The notes under the pieces were generated by a model. That model made no database searches and was not told the DNA's origin. It saw only the letters and a list, made by a program, of their open reading frames with translations. From positions 286-45,226 of the forward strand of contig NZ_SPMZ01000076.1 of NCBI RefSeq assembly GCF_012939995.1: DNA of 44,941 bases, in the 5' to 3' direction. Source of the DNA: Candidatus Competibacter phosphatis (GTDB lineage: Bacteria; Pseudomonadota; Gammaproteobacteria; Competibacterales; Competibacteraceae). Position numbers and translations under genes: made by a program. Positions 1 to 7,390 of this stretch are shown one piece after another; positions within the stretch are counted from its first letter, which is position 1, and each line of letters starts with the position of its first letter.

Positions 1-683
1 TCGAGATGAGTCTGGCCCTTCGGCTTCTTGACCGGCGTCATCACGGTGAACGGCAGCCCGTGCATCCGCTTGAGGTATTCATACGCCTTGTCGGCGTAGA
101 GTTCCTGATAGGGCAGCAGGTGGGCGACTTGCTTCAGCGCCGGGCCATCGTTCAGCCCCGCCGGCGCGAGGCCGATGAAGCGCGGACTCGGCAGCGTGCC
201 GGACTGAACGTCGCCGACCACATGGACCTTCACGCCGTGGTCATACAGGCGCTTGGTCGGGCAGTACCCGCTGCTGGCCAGTTCGGGGGCGACCTTGGCG
301 TTGAAGCGGCGCCCCTGCCGGGCGAGGATCACCGGCATGGAGTCGACCAGCCCGGCGAACGACACCGTCTCCCCTGTCTCGCAGAACCGCTCCAACAGGG
401 CCGGAAAACAATCCGCAAGCCGGTTCAAGCGCTGCACATAGGCTCCGTAGCCGGGCAGCCGGGGAAACCAGTCCCGCCCATAGCGCCCAGCATGCCGGTG
501 AATATCCTTGATCTGACGCTTTTGTTCCAGGGCGACGGCGAACAGGTCAATCGTGACAACCTCCTCGTCGGTGAAGTCCAGGTCAGCATAAGGCGCGTGG
601 CGCTGGGCCTGCGCCCAACCTCCCTCTTGCCAATGGTGACAAACCGCAAGGTAAAGTGTGATCAACGGTGCATGCCAGTCCAT
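1..683 (-). CDS. DDE transposase, 5' part (runs off the window)
   Basis: On the minus strand an open frame starts at an ATG at 683 (MDWHAPLITLYLAV) and runs to the left edge with no stop, about 227 residues. It contains VDSMPVILARQ, the run GYCPTKRLYDHGVKVHVVGD, and later ELYADKAYEYLKR. This spacing of D, lysine/arginine-rich strand and ADKAY is typical of the DDE domain of IS4/IS5/IS982-type transposases. It would catalyse cut-and-paste movement of its own IS. The frame looks intact as far as visible, but the C-terminal glutamate lies outside the window. It borders an IS6 remnant, so it belongs to the IS cluster at this end. The exact IS family is uncertain. Confidence 0.7.
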   Translation of the reverse strand, partial: MDWHAPLITLYLAVCHHWQEGGWAQAQRHAPYADLDFTDEEVVTIDLFAVALEQKRQIKDIHRHAGRYGRDWFPRLPGYGAYVQRLNRLADCFPALLERFCETGETVSFAGLVDSMPVILARQGRRFNAKVAPELASSGYCPTKRLYDHGVKVHVVGDVQSGTLPSPRFIGLAPAGLNDGPALKQVAHLLPYQELYADKAYEYLKRMHGLPFTVMTPVKKPKGQTHL

Positions 684-743
684 CGTCGTACTCAGTCAGA
701 TTGTTGTGGATCAGTTCTCCATGATACGACTTCGAGTGAACCC

Positions 744-960
744 TCAAATTGCTCTGAATTCGCATTTGAGTGATTCGATAGCCGCCGTATTGGCCCCGCT
801 GTTATCGATCGTGACCGTATCGGGAAGACCATGCTGTCGTACCGCTTTCTTGAAAAAAGCGCAGTGCGGCCTTCTTATCACGCTGGGCGGTGAGCAAGAA
901 GTCAATGGTCTGCCCCGCCTTATCGACGGCGCCATAAAGATATTTCCACTGGCCCTTGAG
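744..960 (-). pseudogene. IS6-family transposase remnant
   Basis: Minus-strand translation gives LKGQWKYLYGAVDKAG, then FFKKAVRQHGLPDTVTIDNS and GANTAAIESL, the central DDE part of IS6/IS26-like transposases. Both ends of the gene are missing. The two halves are in different frames, separated by one extra base in the six-A run (plus strand) at 853-858. The right side stops at the IS630 boundary near 961 and the left side meets the partial DDE transposase. This is a dead internal fragment. Confidence 0.75.
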
Positions 961-2086
961 CTTATTCTAATTCGCGGTCAAAATGAGACTAACGATCCAT
1001 GGCCAAGCCGTCAGGCTTCGCAACCTCTCGCGGTCAGCGCTCAAGCGCGGTAGGCCCTGTTGCAACTGCCTGATCACGGTGGCGAGATCGTTGAAGACCC
1101 GGTTCGGGAATTCCTTTTCTCGAAGCTCATCCCACAGATGCTCCTGGGGGTTGAGTTCAGGGGCATAGGGGGGCAAGGCGAGGAACCGGATGTTGTCAGG
1201 CCTCCGAAGATCCTTGGCTTTGTGTGAACTGGCGCCGTCCAGCACCATGACGATGAAGTCTTCCGGGTGAGCGGCGCTCACTTGCGACAGAAAGAGCGTC
1301 ATTTGCTCGGCATTCATCTTCTGGCTGATCATCCAGTCCATGTCTCCCTCGATCGGGCTGACGGCGCCGTAGACATACACGAATTCGCGTTCGTAGCCGT
1401 TCGAGACCGAGGGGCGGTGAGGCGCTGGTGACCAGCAACGGCGCATGCGAACCATCCGACCAAACCGAGCTTCATCTTGAAACATCAACCGAACTCGACG
1501 CCCTCTGACCTCTTCTGGTGTCAGCAAGGCAGCCAGCGTCTCGGGGAGTTTTTTTTCCAGTCCTCTTGCGCCGCCGGGTTGCTTTTGGGGTGATGCGTGT
1601 CAGGGGCCACCTTCCTCCAACCATGGCGTTCGAGAAGCCGATAGACGACGGAGGGCTTCACAGGGCGGCCCAGCCGTTGCGCCAAGGCCACCCTGATCAC
1701 GGAGACAACCCATATGCCGCCGGCCTTGGCTTGTTCCGCCCACGGCGCCAAGAACGCTTGCTCCTCGTCGAAGGTCATCAGTGACCGACGGCGTCCTCCC
1801 CAACGAGGTGGTGATGCTCCGGCTTGCACGCTCTCCCGAAATCGCGCCTGCAATCGGGGCACGGAAGCCCTGGAGACGCCAAGCAGCGCAGCGGTTTGCT
1901 CAAGGGTTGCCCCCATGACGGCAGGCAAGAGAACCGCTTGTGCCCTCCGAAGCGCCACCAGGCTCTCAGCGCACGCGATGGCGTCACCGGCTTTCCCAAC
2001 CAACACTTCGTCGATTCGTCGTGGTCTGGCCATGGCACATGATGTACCATGGTTCGTCTCATCTTGAAAGCGAATTGGAATGAGTA
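961..2086. mobile_element. IS630-family element with imperfect terminal inverted repeats
   Basis: The ends match as inverted repeats. The plus strand from 961 reads CTTATTCTAATTCGC and the minus strand from 2084 reads CTCATTCCAATTCGC; similarity continues inward through TCAAAATGAGAC versus TCAAGATGAGAC. IS630/Tc1 elements duplicate a TA target. TA is present outside the right end (2085-2086), but the left flank reads AG, so the original target partner was lost by deletion or rearrangement. The element carries one transposase split by a frameshift site and sits inside an ISAs1 remnant. Confidence 0.75.
967..2033 (-). CDS. IS630 transposase (two frames joined by a -1 shift)
   Basis: The first part starts at ATG 2033 (MARPRRIDEVLVGKAG) and holds an HTH region (TLEQTAALLGVSRASVPRLQ). 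It ends at 1521 after QEDWKKNS. The second part, in the -1 frame, carries the DDE_3 catalytic domain: FQDEARFG, VMVLDGASSHK and LPPYAPELNPQEHLWDEL, giving the D-D-E triad. The frames overlap at a run of eight A on the coding strand (1549-1556), where slipping back one base reads WKKKLPETLAALLTPEE. That is the usual way IS630 elements make full-length transposase. The direction is opposite to the one-base insertions elsewhere in this window, which supports a real programmed site. Confidence 0.8.
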
Positions 2087-2204
2087 CCGCGCACAGCACA
2101 ATCATCAAAATGTCATGCAGTTTATGGAGCTTGTTTTGGGTCTCGCGGCGCGGATCGGGCAGGTCGACCAAATACGGGCGCGGGTCCAGCAATTGAGGCA
2201 GCAT
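2087..2204 (-). pseudogene. ISAs1-family transposase, N-terminal stub
   Basis: From an ATG at 2204 the minus strand encodes MLPQLLDPRPYLVDLPDPRR followed by HKLHDILMIVLCAVL. This is the conserved N-terminal domain of ISAs1 transposases (DPR motif, then H-x-L-x-D-I-x-x-I-x-L-C-A). The reading frame then enters the IS630 element at about 2086. No C-terminal part is found on the other side of the IS630, so the gene was cut and its distal part lost. Confidence 0.7.
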
Positions 2205-2936
2205 CGGTTTTCTCCCTACAAGCGTTGCCTTCCCATATCCGGGCAACGTACCGCTTGTCAATCCCCTACATAGCGCGATTGCCCTGCTCGGCGCGTGAGG
2301 AAGGTTGACAGCCTTTCGATGAGGCGCTAGCTTGAAAATAGCGGCCTGGGGAGCAGGTGGGAGGCCGCCGCCCTTGAAACGTTCCGTTTCGATGACGCCC
2401 GCGACTACAGATGTCCCGCCACCGGCGCGAGCCGGACCGGCATTGCGTCACCCACGCTGTTTGAAGCAGAGGGGAAACAGCCCGCGCGACTGCCCAGCCC
2501 GAATCGGGTGGCCAGTTGCCTGCCCCAGAGGCCAATAGCCCGTTCGCCACCGTTTCCACGGACCAGCGGGTGAGGCCGGTCGTCCCGGAAAGCGGCACGG
2601 CTGATTTACCTGGAAAAAGACGTTTTTTTCGAGTCCGCGCCAAGTCTGGCCTCAACTTTCGAGGCCGCTTGGGGCAACGGGTAAGTTATCGCTGCTTTCG
2701 GGTGAAATCATGCTTTCGATTGCATTCCGTTTTTTCTTCGCGCCCGCCGAACGGCGACCCTTCGCGTTCCTTCCCTCATTCACGCGCGCCCTCGTGCTTC
2801 GCGCCGTGGCGCCGCCCCCCGCCGACTTCAGGGCCGTTCGCTTCCCCATTTTTCTTCTCAAGCCGGTTTCGGCGGCGCATCGCTCGTCTTTATCCGCCGC
2901 GCAAGTAGTGCTACAGTTGATTCATTCAACGCGAAA
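2205..2936. other. Stretch with no convincing gene
   Basis: About 730 bases between the IS cluster and the leader of the next operon. Several GC-driven open frames exist on both strands (for example 2266-2655 minus and 2516-2908 plus), but none has a good ribosome binding site, recognisable motifs or natural composition. It may hold the promoter for the rightward operon in its last 60 bases. I could not identify a clear -10/-35 pair. Confidence 0.5.
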
Positions 2937-3006
2937 AAGCGGTTCTGGCGGAGAATTCAATCCCCCCCAGAACCTGACCAGACCAGACCTACAATGGAGG
3001 TCAGCC
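2937..3006 (+). promoter_or_regulatory. Structured 5' leader, copy 1: hairpin plus sequestered Shine-Dalgarno
   Basis: GGTTCTGG (2941-2948) pairs with CCAGAACC (2967-2974), with an inner GGAGA/TCCCC arm and an ATTCAA loop. A second hairpin, GACCT (2986-2990) with AGGTC (2998-3002), covers the Shine-Dalgarno GGAGG (2996-3000) of the ATG at 3007. An alternative pairing, CTGACC (2974-2979) with GGTCAG (2999-3004), would also hide it. A near-identical leader stands in front of another gene at 33,910-33,979 on the opposite strand. Shared, structured leaders of this kind suggest translational control or a common regulator; that is inference. Confidence 0.65.
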
Positions 3007-3420
3007 ATGGCTAGCACGCCGGATTGCCGCGTTGCGTCGGCATCCCTCTCCGTTCCCGCCGGATTCACCGGCCATCCCCTCTCGTCCAACTCCTCGCTAT
3101 TTCTTGCGGCGGACGAACTCCTTCAACGGCAACTCGACGAATTGGTGGCGATCCATCGCCAGCTACGCGGGCTCCTGGCGCCGTCGCGGAGCGTCGCCGA
3201 CCCTGAACGGCCGCCTGGCCCGAGAAACGGGGATTTTCTGCTGATCCCCGAACTGTGGCGACTCCAGCGCGCCGTGGCGTCGCTGGAAGCCGAATGCGGC
3301 GCGCTCGTCGGGACGGCCCAAGCACGGCTGAACCGCGCGCGGATCGCCCTCGGCGCGTTGCAAAAAGGCGCGCATGACACCGGCCAACGACCGGGGGAGG
3401 TGGATCATGTGCGCCATTGA
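3007..3420 (+). CDS. Hypothetical protein, first gene of the replication operon
   Basis: 137 residues from the ATG at 3007, chosen because GGAGG lies six bases upstream and because the duplicated leader ends exactly here. The protein starts MASTPDCRVASASLSVPAG and has a helical central part (LLQRQLDELVAIHRQLRGLL, then LWRLQRAVASLEAECGAL) that could form a coiled coil. No known domain is recognised. Its first 40 residues resemble the start of the gene at 33,601-33,909 (MAS-S/T-PDC, then PLSS and SLAAE/FLAADE), so the two are probably paralogues with a shared leader. It overlaps the next gene by 14 bases, implying one transcript with the replication genes. Confidence 0.65.
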   Translation: MASTPDCRVASASLSVPAGFTGHPLSSNSSLFLAADELLQRQLDELVAIHRQLRGLLAPSRSVADPERPPGPRNGDFLLIPELWRLQRAVASLEAECGALVGTAQARLNRARIALGALQKGAHDTGQRPGEVDHVRH

Positions 3421-3805
3421 ACCGCTGAGCTGGGCGCCCGCGCCCTATTTCGACGATCCCTCGACCGATCCCCGTCTGGACGCGATCCCGGATTCTATCA
3501 GAAACCAAATCGTGAACGTGGCGGAGGCCACGCTCACCACCGGCCACCGGCCTACCCCCCGGTTAGTCGCTCGTGTCCTGGAACGGCTGCACATTCAGGC
3601 GGAACCCGAATGGGTGACCGTTACGCTCATGGCGCACTGGCGCTATCGGCTCGACGAACTCGACCCGACCGACGGCGAGGCGCTGCGTGGCCATCTCGCA
3701 CTCGCCCCGGTGAGCGATCATCCGTGGTGTTTTTATCTAGAAGGTCTGGCGACGGGTTTGGAACTGCCCGGCCGTCGCACCGAACCCAGGGGGGTAGTGG
3801 CATGA
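3407..3805 (+). CDS. Hypothetical protein between leader gene and replication protein
   Basis: 132 residues from ATG 3407 (MCAIEPLSWAPAPYFDD), with GGGGGAGG six bases upstream. It contains PDSIRNQIVNVAEATLTTGH and RPTPRLVARVLERL, a helical stretch that could be a small DNA-binding or regulatory fold, but no named domain is recognised. Its end overlaps the ATG of the O-like replication gene at 3802 by four bases, so it is translationally coupled to it. The position suggests a role in controlling replication or copy number; that is inference from context only. Confidence 0.6.
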   Translation: MCAIEPLSWAPAPYFDDPSTDPRLDAIPDSIRNQIVNVAEATLTTGHRPTPRLVARVLERLHIQAEPEWVTVTLMAHWRYRLDELDPTDGEALRGHLALAPVSDHPWCFYLEGLATGLELPGRRTEPRGVVA

Positions 3806-5097
3806 ACGCGCAAGACATCCGCCTGTCCGTCGGCTTTCCCCACCACCCGAAGACCATCAAGCTGGAGCGTCGCCTGGGTTTTCAGGGGATCCGCTCCCTG
3901 CTGTCGCTCTGGACCTGGGCGGCGCAAAACCGCCCGGAGGGCAACCTCGGCGGCGCGAACGATCGTTCCACGACCGTTCAACGCCCCCTGGACGAGGAAG
4001 ACATCGAGATCGTCGCCCAATGGCCCGGCGAACCGGGCGCGTTCGTCGCAACGCTCGTGGCGCTCGGTTGGCTGGATCAAACCGCCCACGGTTACTGCTT
4101 GCATGAGTGGCAACAGCACAACCCCTGGGTGGCCACCGCGACGAATCGCGGCGACAAGGCCCGCTTTTCACGGATGGCCAAGACCCACCCGGACCTCTAT
4201 AAGTCTCTGTGTGAACAGGGTATTCGAGAAGTCAGCGCTGACGAGTTCGCGCGATTGAAAGCTGGTTGGCCTCTCAAGGGTCGTTCGACGGACGTTGGGG
4301 AATCGTTGAACCATCGTTCAACGTCCGTTGAACATCCGTTGAACGACCGTTCAACGAACGTTGAGGCGTCGTTAACTCCTTCTCCTTCTCCTTTTCCTTC
4401 TCCTTCTCCAATCGAACTCAAAGAGCAGGAGACGCGCGAACCAGCGCGCGTGGAGACCGGCTTGATTGCGTCCAGCGAGGAAGCGCCAGCCCTCGTGCCC
4501 GAGACCCCGCCCAGCGCGCCAACCACACCGACCAAGCCGGCCATAACGAACACACCGGCCATAACGAACACACCGGCCATAACGAACACACCGGCCATAA
4601 CGAACACGCCGGCCACGCCGACCACGCCAATCACGTCCGAGTCGCCCGAAACGAATCGGCCGGAAGCCAACGGCGAACCCGACGCTGGAGCGGTTCATTC
4701 CGAAGGCGCGGCAGCGAAACGGAAACCGACGCGCGGTGGTGTCCCACCCACGATGCCCACCGCGCCCGACTGGTTGCCGGCGGAGCTATGGGAACGCTGG
4801 CGGGCGCACCGGCGCGCGCTCAAGAAACCGCTCTCCGCCGATGGTTCAACCCTCCTGTTCGCCCAACTGGCGAAAGCGAAAAGCTTCGGCCACGATCCGG
4901 TCGAGCTTCTGGAAACGGCTATCGTCAACGGCTGGCAAGGGTGCGTGTTTCCCGATAAGCACTACCAGCCGGCGGTCCGATCCGACCGGGACGGCGGCCC
5001 GCGCCATGGCGCCCGGCGGCCCTGGCCGACCCCGCCCACCGATCCGGCCGCGTACCGGCAAACCGCCGGGTTCGCCACCGAGCTGGAGGCCGCCTAA
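3802..5097 (+). CDS. Phage O-like replication initiation protein
   Basis: 431 residues. The N-terminal 120 residues (RLSVGFPHHPKTIKLERRLG, then GWLDQTAHGYCLHEWQQHN) look like the winged-helix region of phage replisome organisers, which read small genomes for initiation. Residues about 150-190 are made of 11-residue repeats (RST-S/D/N-V-x-x-x-L), encoded by the 11-bp iterons listed separately. A proline-rich linker with four PAITNT repeats follows (about 245-270), then a C-terminal domain with WLPAELWERWRAHRRALK and LETAIVNGWQGCVFP. The linker and repeats likely separate the DNA-binding and helicase-loader contact parts. The stop overlaps the start of the DnaC-like gene by one base. Lambda O has the same organisation, with its origin inside the gene. 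Confidence 0.75.
   Translation: MNAQDIRLSVGFPHHPKTIKLERRLGFQGIRSLLSLWTWAAQNRPEGNLGGANDRSTTVQRPLDEEDIEIVAQWPGEPGAFVATLVALGWLDQTAHGYCLHEWQQHNPWVATATNRGDKARFSRMAKTHPDLYKSLCEQGIREVSADEFARLKAGWPLKGRSTDVGESLNHRSTSVEHPLNDRSTNVEASLTPSPSPFPSPSPIELKEQETREPARVETGLIASSEEAPALVPETPPSAPTTPTKPAITNTPAITNTPAITNTPAITNTPATPTTPITSESPETNRPEANGEPDAGAVHSEGAAAKRKPTRGGVPPTMPTAPDWLPAELWERWRAHRRALKKPLSADGSTLLFAQLAKAKSFGHDPVELLETAIVNGWQGCVFPDKHYQPAVRSDRDGGPRHGARRPWPTPPTDPAAYRQTAGFATELEAA
4282..4373 (+). repeat. Nine 11-bp iterons, candidate replication origin inside the O-like gene
   Basis: The tetramer CGTT begins at 4282, 4293, 4304, 4315, 4326, 4337, 4348, 4359 and 4370, a perfect 11-bp period. The best copies read CGTTGAAC or CGTTCAACG, so alternating copies face each other. 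Two more copies with the same spacing lie at 3964 and 3975 in the same gene. One copy per helical turn puts all sites on one face of the DNA, as in iteron origins bound by an initiator. A pyrimidine-rich tract (4376-4410) follows and could be the unwinding region. Confidence 0.7.
4537..4608 (+). repeat. Four tandem 18-bp repeats
   Basis: The unit CCGGCCATAACGAACACA occurs at 4537, 4555, 4573 and 4591 without mismatch. It encodes PAITNT four times in the linker of the O-like protein. Perfect identity at DNA level suggests recent expansion by slippage or selection on the DNA itself, since it lies 160 bases downstream of the iterons. Confidence 0.85.
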
Positions 5098-5888
5098 TGG
5101 ACGCGAAACGGCTCACCGACCTGTTGCATCCCACCGTCGAACCCTGCGTCCTGCATTGTCCAACCCACGGCGATTATCCGGGCGAGCTCCGCCGGTTTTT
5201 GAATCAGGAAATCAAGACCACCTGCCCACGCTGCGCCGCCGAACAAGCCGAGGCGGCGCAGCGGGACGCCGAGGCCCGCGCCGCCGAGGAGCACCGCCGC
5301 GCCCGGGCGCGACGCTATCGCGAGGCCGGCTTGCCGCTGCGGTTTTGGGAGCGGGATTTCGACAGTTACCGAACGCGAACGGCGGAGCAGCGCAAAGCGC
5401 TGGCGACCGTCCGCCGCTACGCCCAGCAGTTCGCCACCTTCGCCGAACGCGGCACCTGCCTGCTGCTGTGCGGGCGACCGGGCACGGGGAAAACCCACCT
5501 CGCGGTGACCCTGGCGAAAACCTTGCTGGACGAAGGCCATCAGGTCCGTTTCAGCGGTGTCCGGCCCCTGCTGCGGGAAATCCGCGAGACGTGGGGAAGC
5601 CGCGAGGAACGCGAAAGCGCAATGATCCACCGCCTGATCCACCTTGACCTGCTGATCCTGGACGAGGTCGGGATGCAGTTCGGGAGCGACGCCGAACGGT
5701 TGTTGTTGTTCGACGTGCTGAACGGTCGTTACGAGGAACTGAAACCGACCGTGCTGATCGGCAACCTCGCGGTGGACGCACTGCCGGACTATCTGGACAT
5801 CCGCCTCCTGGATCGGTTGCGGGAGAATGGCGGGGTGGTGGTACCTTTCACCTGGTCCAGCGAACGGGGGTTGAAGGCGGTGGCTTGA
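5097..5888 (+). CDS. DnaC-like helicase loader, AAA+ ATPase
   Basis: 263 residues. The N-terminus has a possible zinc site (CVLHCPTHGD, then TTCPRCAAEQ) followed by an alanine/arginine-rich helix. The ATPase core shows Walker A GRPGTGKTH (about 128-136), Walker B LLILDEVG (about 180-187), a sensor region TVLIGNLAVDALP and an arginine-rich box 'LLDRLREN'. This is the DnaC/phage P-type loader family that places the replicative helicase on an origin. Its ATG overlaps the stop of the O-like gene, so the two are co-translated, like lambda O and P. Length is typical for the family. Confidence 0.88.
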   Translation: MDAKRLTDLLHPTVEPCVLHCPTHGDYPGELRRFLNQEIKTTCPRCAAEQAEAAQRDAEARAAEEHRRARARRYREAGLPLRFWERDFDSYRTRTAEQRKALATVRRYAQQFATFAERGTCLLLCGRPGTGKTHLAVTLAKTLLDEGHQVRFSGVRPLLREIRETWGSREERESAMIHRLIHLDLLILDEVGMQFGSDAERLLLFDVLNGRYEELKPTVLIGNLAVDALPDYLDIRLLDRLRENGGVVVPFTWSSERGLKAVA

Positions 5889-5913
5889 AGGGTTCTGGTG
5901 AAGCCGTCGCCTT

Positions 5914-5940
5914 GCGTGTATTATTTGCTGTAATACACGC
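5914..5940. promoter_or_regulatory. Operator-like palindrome before the antitoxin gene
   Basis: GCGTGTATTA (5914-5923) and TAATACACGC (5931-5940) form a perfect 10-bp inverted repeat with a 7-base centre, 13 bases before the antitoxin ATG. Ribbon-helix-helix antitoxins usually repress their own operon through such a site. Confidence 0.65.
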
Positions 5941-5952
5941 TGGAGATCATCG

Positions 5953-6222
5953 ATGCGTACCGTCTCCATTCGACTGGACGAGGCCACCGATGCGCGGCTG
6001 CGCCAAATCCGTGCCCGGACCGGGCAATCGCAAACCGAGGTTATCAAAGCCGCCATCGCGGCTTTCGCCGAGCGCGAGGAACCCGCGCCCGCCCAAAGCG
6101 CCGCCGCGCTGGACTTGATCGGCTGTTTCGACAGCGGCGTGGGCGATCTCGGCCGGAACCACGCCCGGCATCTGCGCGCCCAGTTGGCGGCGAAACACCG
6201 TCGTGTCCAGGCTGCTGATTGA
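5953..6222 (+). CDS. Ribbon-helix-helix antitoxin (VapB/CopG type)
   Basis: 89 residues. The first 45 residues (MRTVSIRLDEATDARLRQIR then TGQSQTEVIKAAIAAFAERE) fit the ribbon-helix-helix fold: a beta strand, helix, and a second helix opened by S-x-T/S-E-V-I. The C-terminal half would wrap and inhibit the toxin. A GGAG site precedes the ATG, and an operator-like palindrome lies just upstream. The end overlaps the start of the PIN-domain toxin by 20 bases. It stabilises the element by post-segregational killing if the partner toxin is active. Confidence 0.82.
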   Translation: MRTVSIRLDEATDARLRQIRARTGQSQTEVIKAAIAAFAEREEPAPAQSAAALDLIGCFDSGVGDLGRNHARHLRAQLAAKHRRVQAAD

Positions 6223-6614
6223 TACCGGCCCCCTGGTGGCGTGGTTGGATCGCGGCGACCGGGATCACGCCCGCGTCGGCGCGTTTTTTGGCTGGATTTC
6301 GAGGTCGGTTACTGACGACGTGGCCGGTGCTGACCGAGGTGTGTCATCTGATTCCCGGCTACATCGTGCCCCGCTTCCTCCGCTGGGTGGAGGCAAGCGT
6401 GGAGTTGCACGAGCTGCCGACCGCCGCCGTCTCCGACCTCGCCGCGCGGATCGAGAAGTACCACGACTTGCCCATGGATTTGGCGGATGCCTCGTTGGTC
6501 TGGCTGGCCGACCAGATCGGGGTATTGGAGATACTGACGCTGGACGAACGTGATTTCGGCGTGTACCGGCTGGCGGGTGGCCAGCGGTTTCGCAACGTGT
6601 TGGCGGACGGTTAG
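6203..6614 (+). pseudogene. PIN-domain toxin (VapC family), one-base frameshift
   Basis: The GTG at 6203 opens SRLLIDTGPLVAWLDRGDRD, the first strand and catalytic aspartate of PIN ribonucleases. At the T run 6284-6289 the frame must move forward by one base. The rest then reads AGFRGRLLTTWPVLTEVCHL, DLPMDLADASLVWLAD and LTLDERDFGVYR, which supplies the other acidic residues (E in LTEV, D in MDLAD, D in LDERDF). With five T instead of six the gene is a normal full-length VapC of about 137 residues. It is therefore either a mutated toxin or a sequencing artefact, and the homopolymer pattern across the window favours the latter. VapC toxins cleave tRNA or rRNA. Confidence 0.75.
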
Positions 6615-7033
6615 GCATTCCGACCTGTTTCGGCGCGATCCCGGTGATGCGTGGGCGATTCAGGGGAGGCCATCCGGCGGTCGGCCAGCAACCGCCACCC
6701 ACCACCGAGCGGGGTCCGACCCAACAGGTCCATCCGTAATCGTTCGACCCGGCGGCGGTCGGCGGCCGGCAAGGTGGAGGGCCAGACCGGTAACCAGCCC
6801 GGATCGACGTCCCGAAACCGTTGACCGCGCAGCCAGCGGGCTTTCTGGGCTTCCATGCCGTCACCTTCCTCGGTGATGGCCGCCCGCAACACCTGGCGGA
6901 ACCGCTCCGGCCAGTCCGACCAGGGCGTGGCGGTCTTCAGTAAGTCGGCGACCCGCGCCGCGTCGCGGCTCTCGGCGGCCAGGGCGGCCTCGACAGTGGC
7001 GCGTTGGGCCGCTAAGGCGCTGGGTTCGAGCAT
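6611..7033 (-). CDS. Hypothetical protein
   Basis: 140 residues from ATG 7033 (MLEPSALAAQRATVEAALAA), with AGGAAAG about nine bases upstream. The first half is alanine-rich and helical. The middle has a W-x-x-W pattern (ATPWSDWPERFRQVLRAAI) and a short DVDPGWLPVWPSTLPAADRR segment. No domain is recognised. It is convergent with the toxin gene and overlaps its end by four bases. Codon usage matches neighbours, so it is probably a real small gene of the element. Confidence 0.5.
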   Translation of the reverse strand: MLEPSALAAQRATVEAALAAESRDAARVADLLKTATPWSDWPERFRQVLRAAITEEGDGMEAQKARWLRGQRFRDVDPGWLPVWPSTLPAADRRRVERLRMDLLGRTPLGGGWRLLADRRMASPESPTHHRDRAETGRNA

Positions 7034-7115
7034 GGGCGATCTTTCCTAAAAGCCTTGACAATCTGGAAACGGCGTGATCTGAATCATTCAACGCTCTCTT
7101 GGAGGAGTAATCGCG

Positions 7116-7385
7116 ATGCCACTGGACGCCCTCGACCATTTGATTCTCGACCGTCGGCTGAACGCCGCCCTGGGCGCGGCGGCCAATACGCGGGAATTGC
7201 AACAAACCCTGGCTGAGCAGGCTGGAGCTCATCAAGGATACCGGGCAATTGTCCGCACTCTTTTGAATGCTTATGGGACCGGTGATTGGGTAACCATTGA
7301 AGCTATCCTTGGCAACCATAACACTCGAAATGGCATTTATCATTCGGCTTTCGACCCAACCTATAACAGCCTGAAACCGTTCTAA
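7116..7385 (+). CDS. Small hypothetical protein
   Basis: 89 residues from ATG 7116 (MPLDALDHLILDRRLNAALG), with a strong GGAGGAG ribosome site nine bases upstream. The second half (GTGDWVTIEAILGNHNTRNG, ending YNSLKPF) has clearly lower GC than the first half, suggesting a chimeric or recently acquired tail. No domain is recognised. It converges on the TraY gene with a five-base gap and no visible terminator. Confidence 0.5.
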   Translation: MPLDALDHLILDRRLNAALGAAANTRELQQTLAEQAGAHQGYRAIVRTLLNAYGTGDWVTIEAILGNHNTRNGIYHSAFDPTYNSLKPF

Positions 7386-7390
7386 TTGAT

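Noticed and set aside
2266..2908. Overlapping 130-residue frames on both strands
   Set aside because: Composition typical of random GC-rich sequence; no supporting signals.
4282..4608. CRISPR-like repeats
   Set aside because: Unit and spacing (11 and 18 bp, no unique spacers) do not fit CRISPR; they are iterons and tandem coding repeats.
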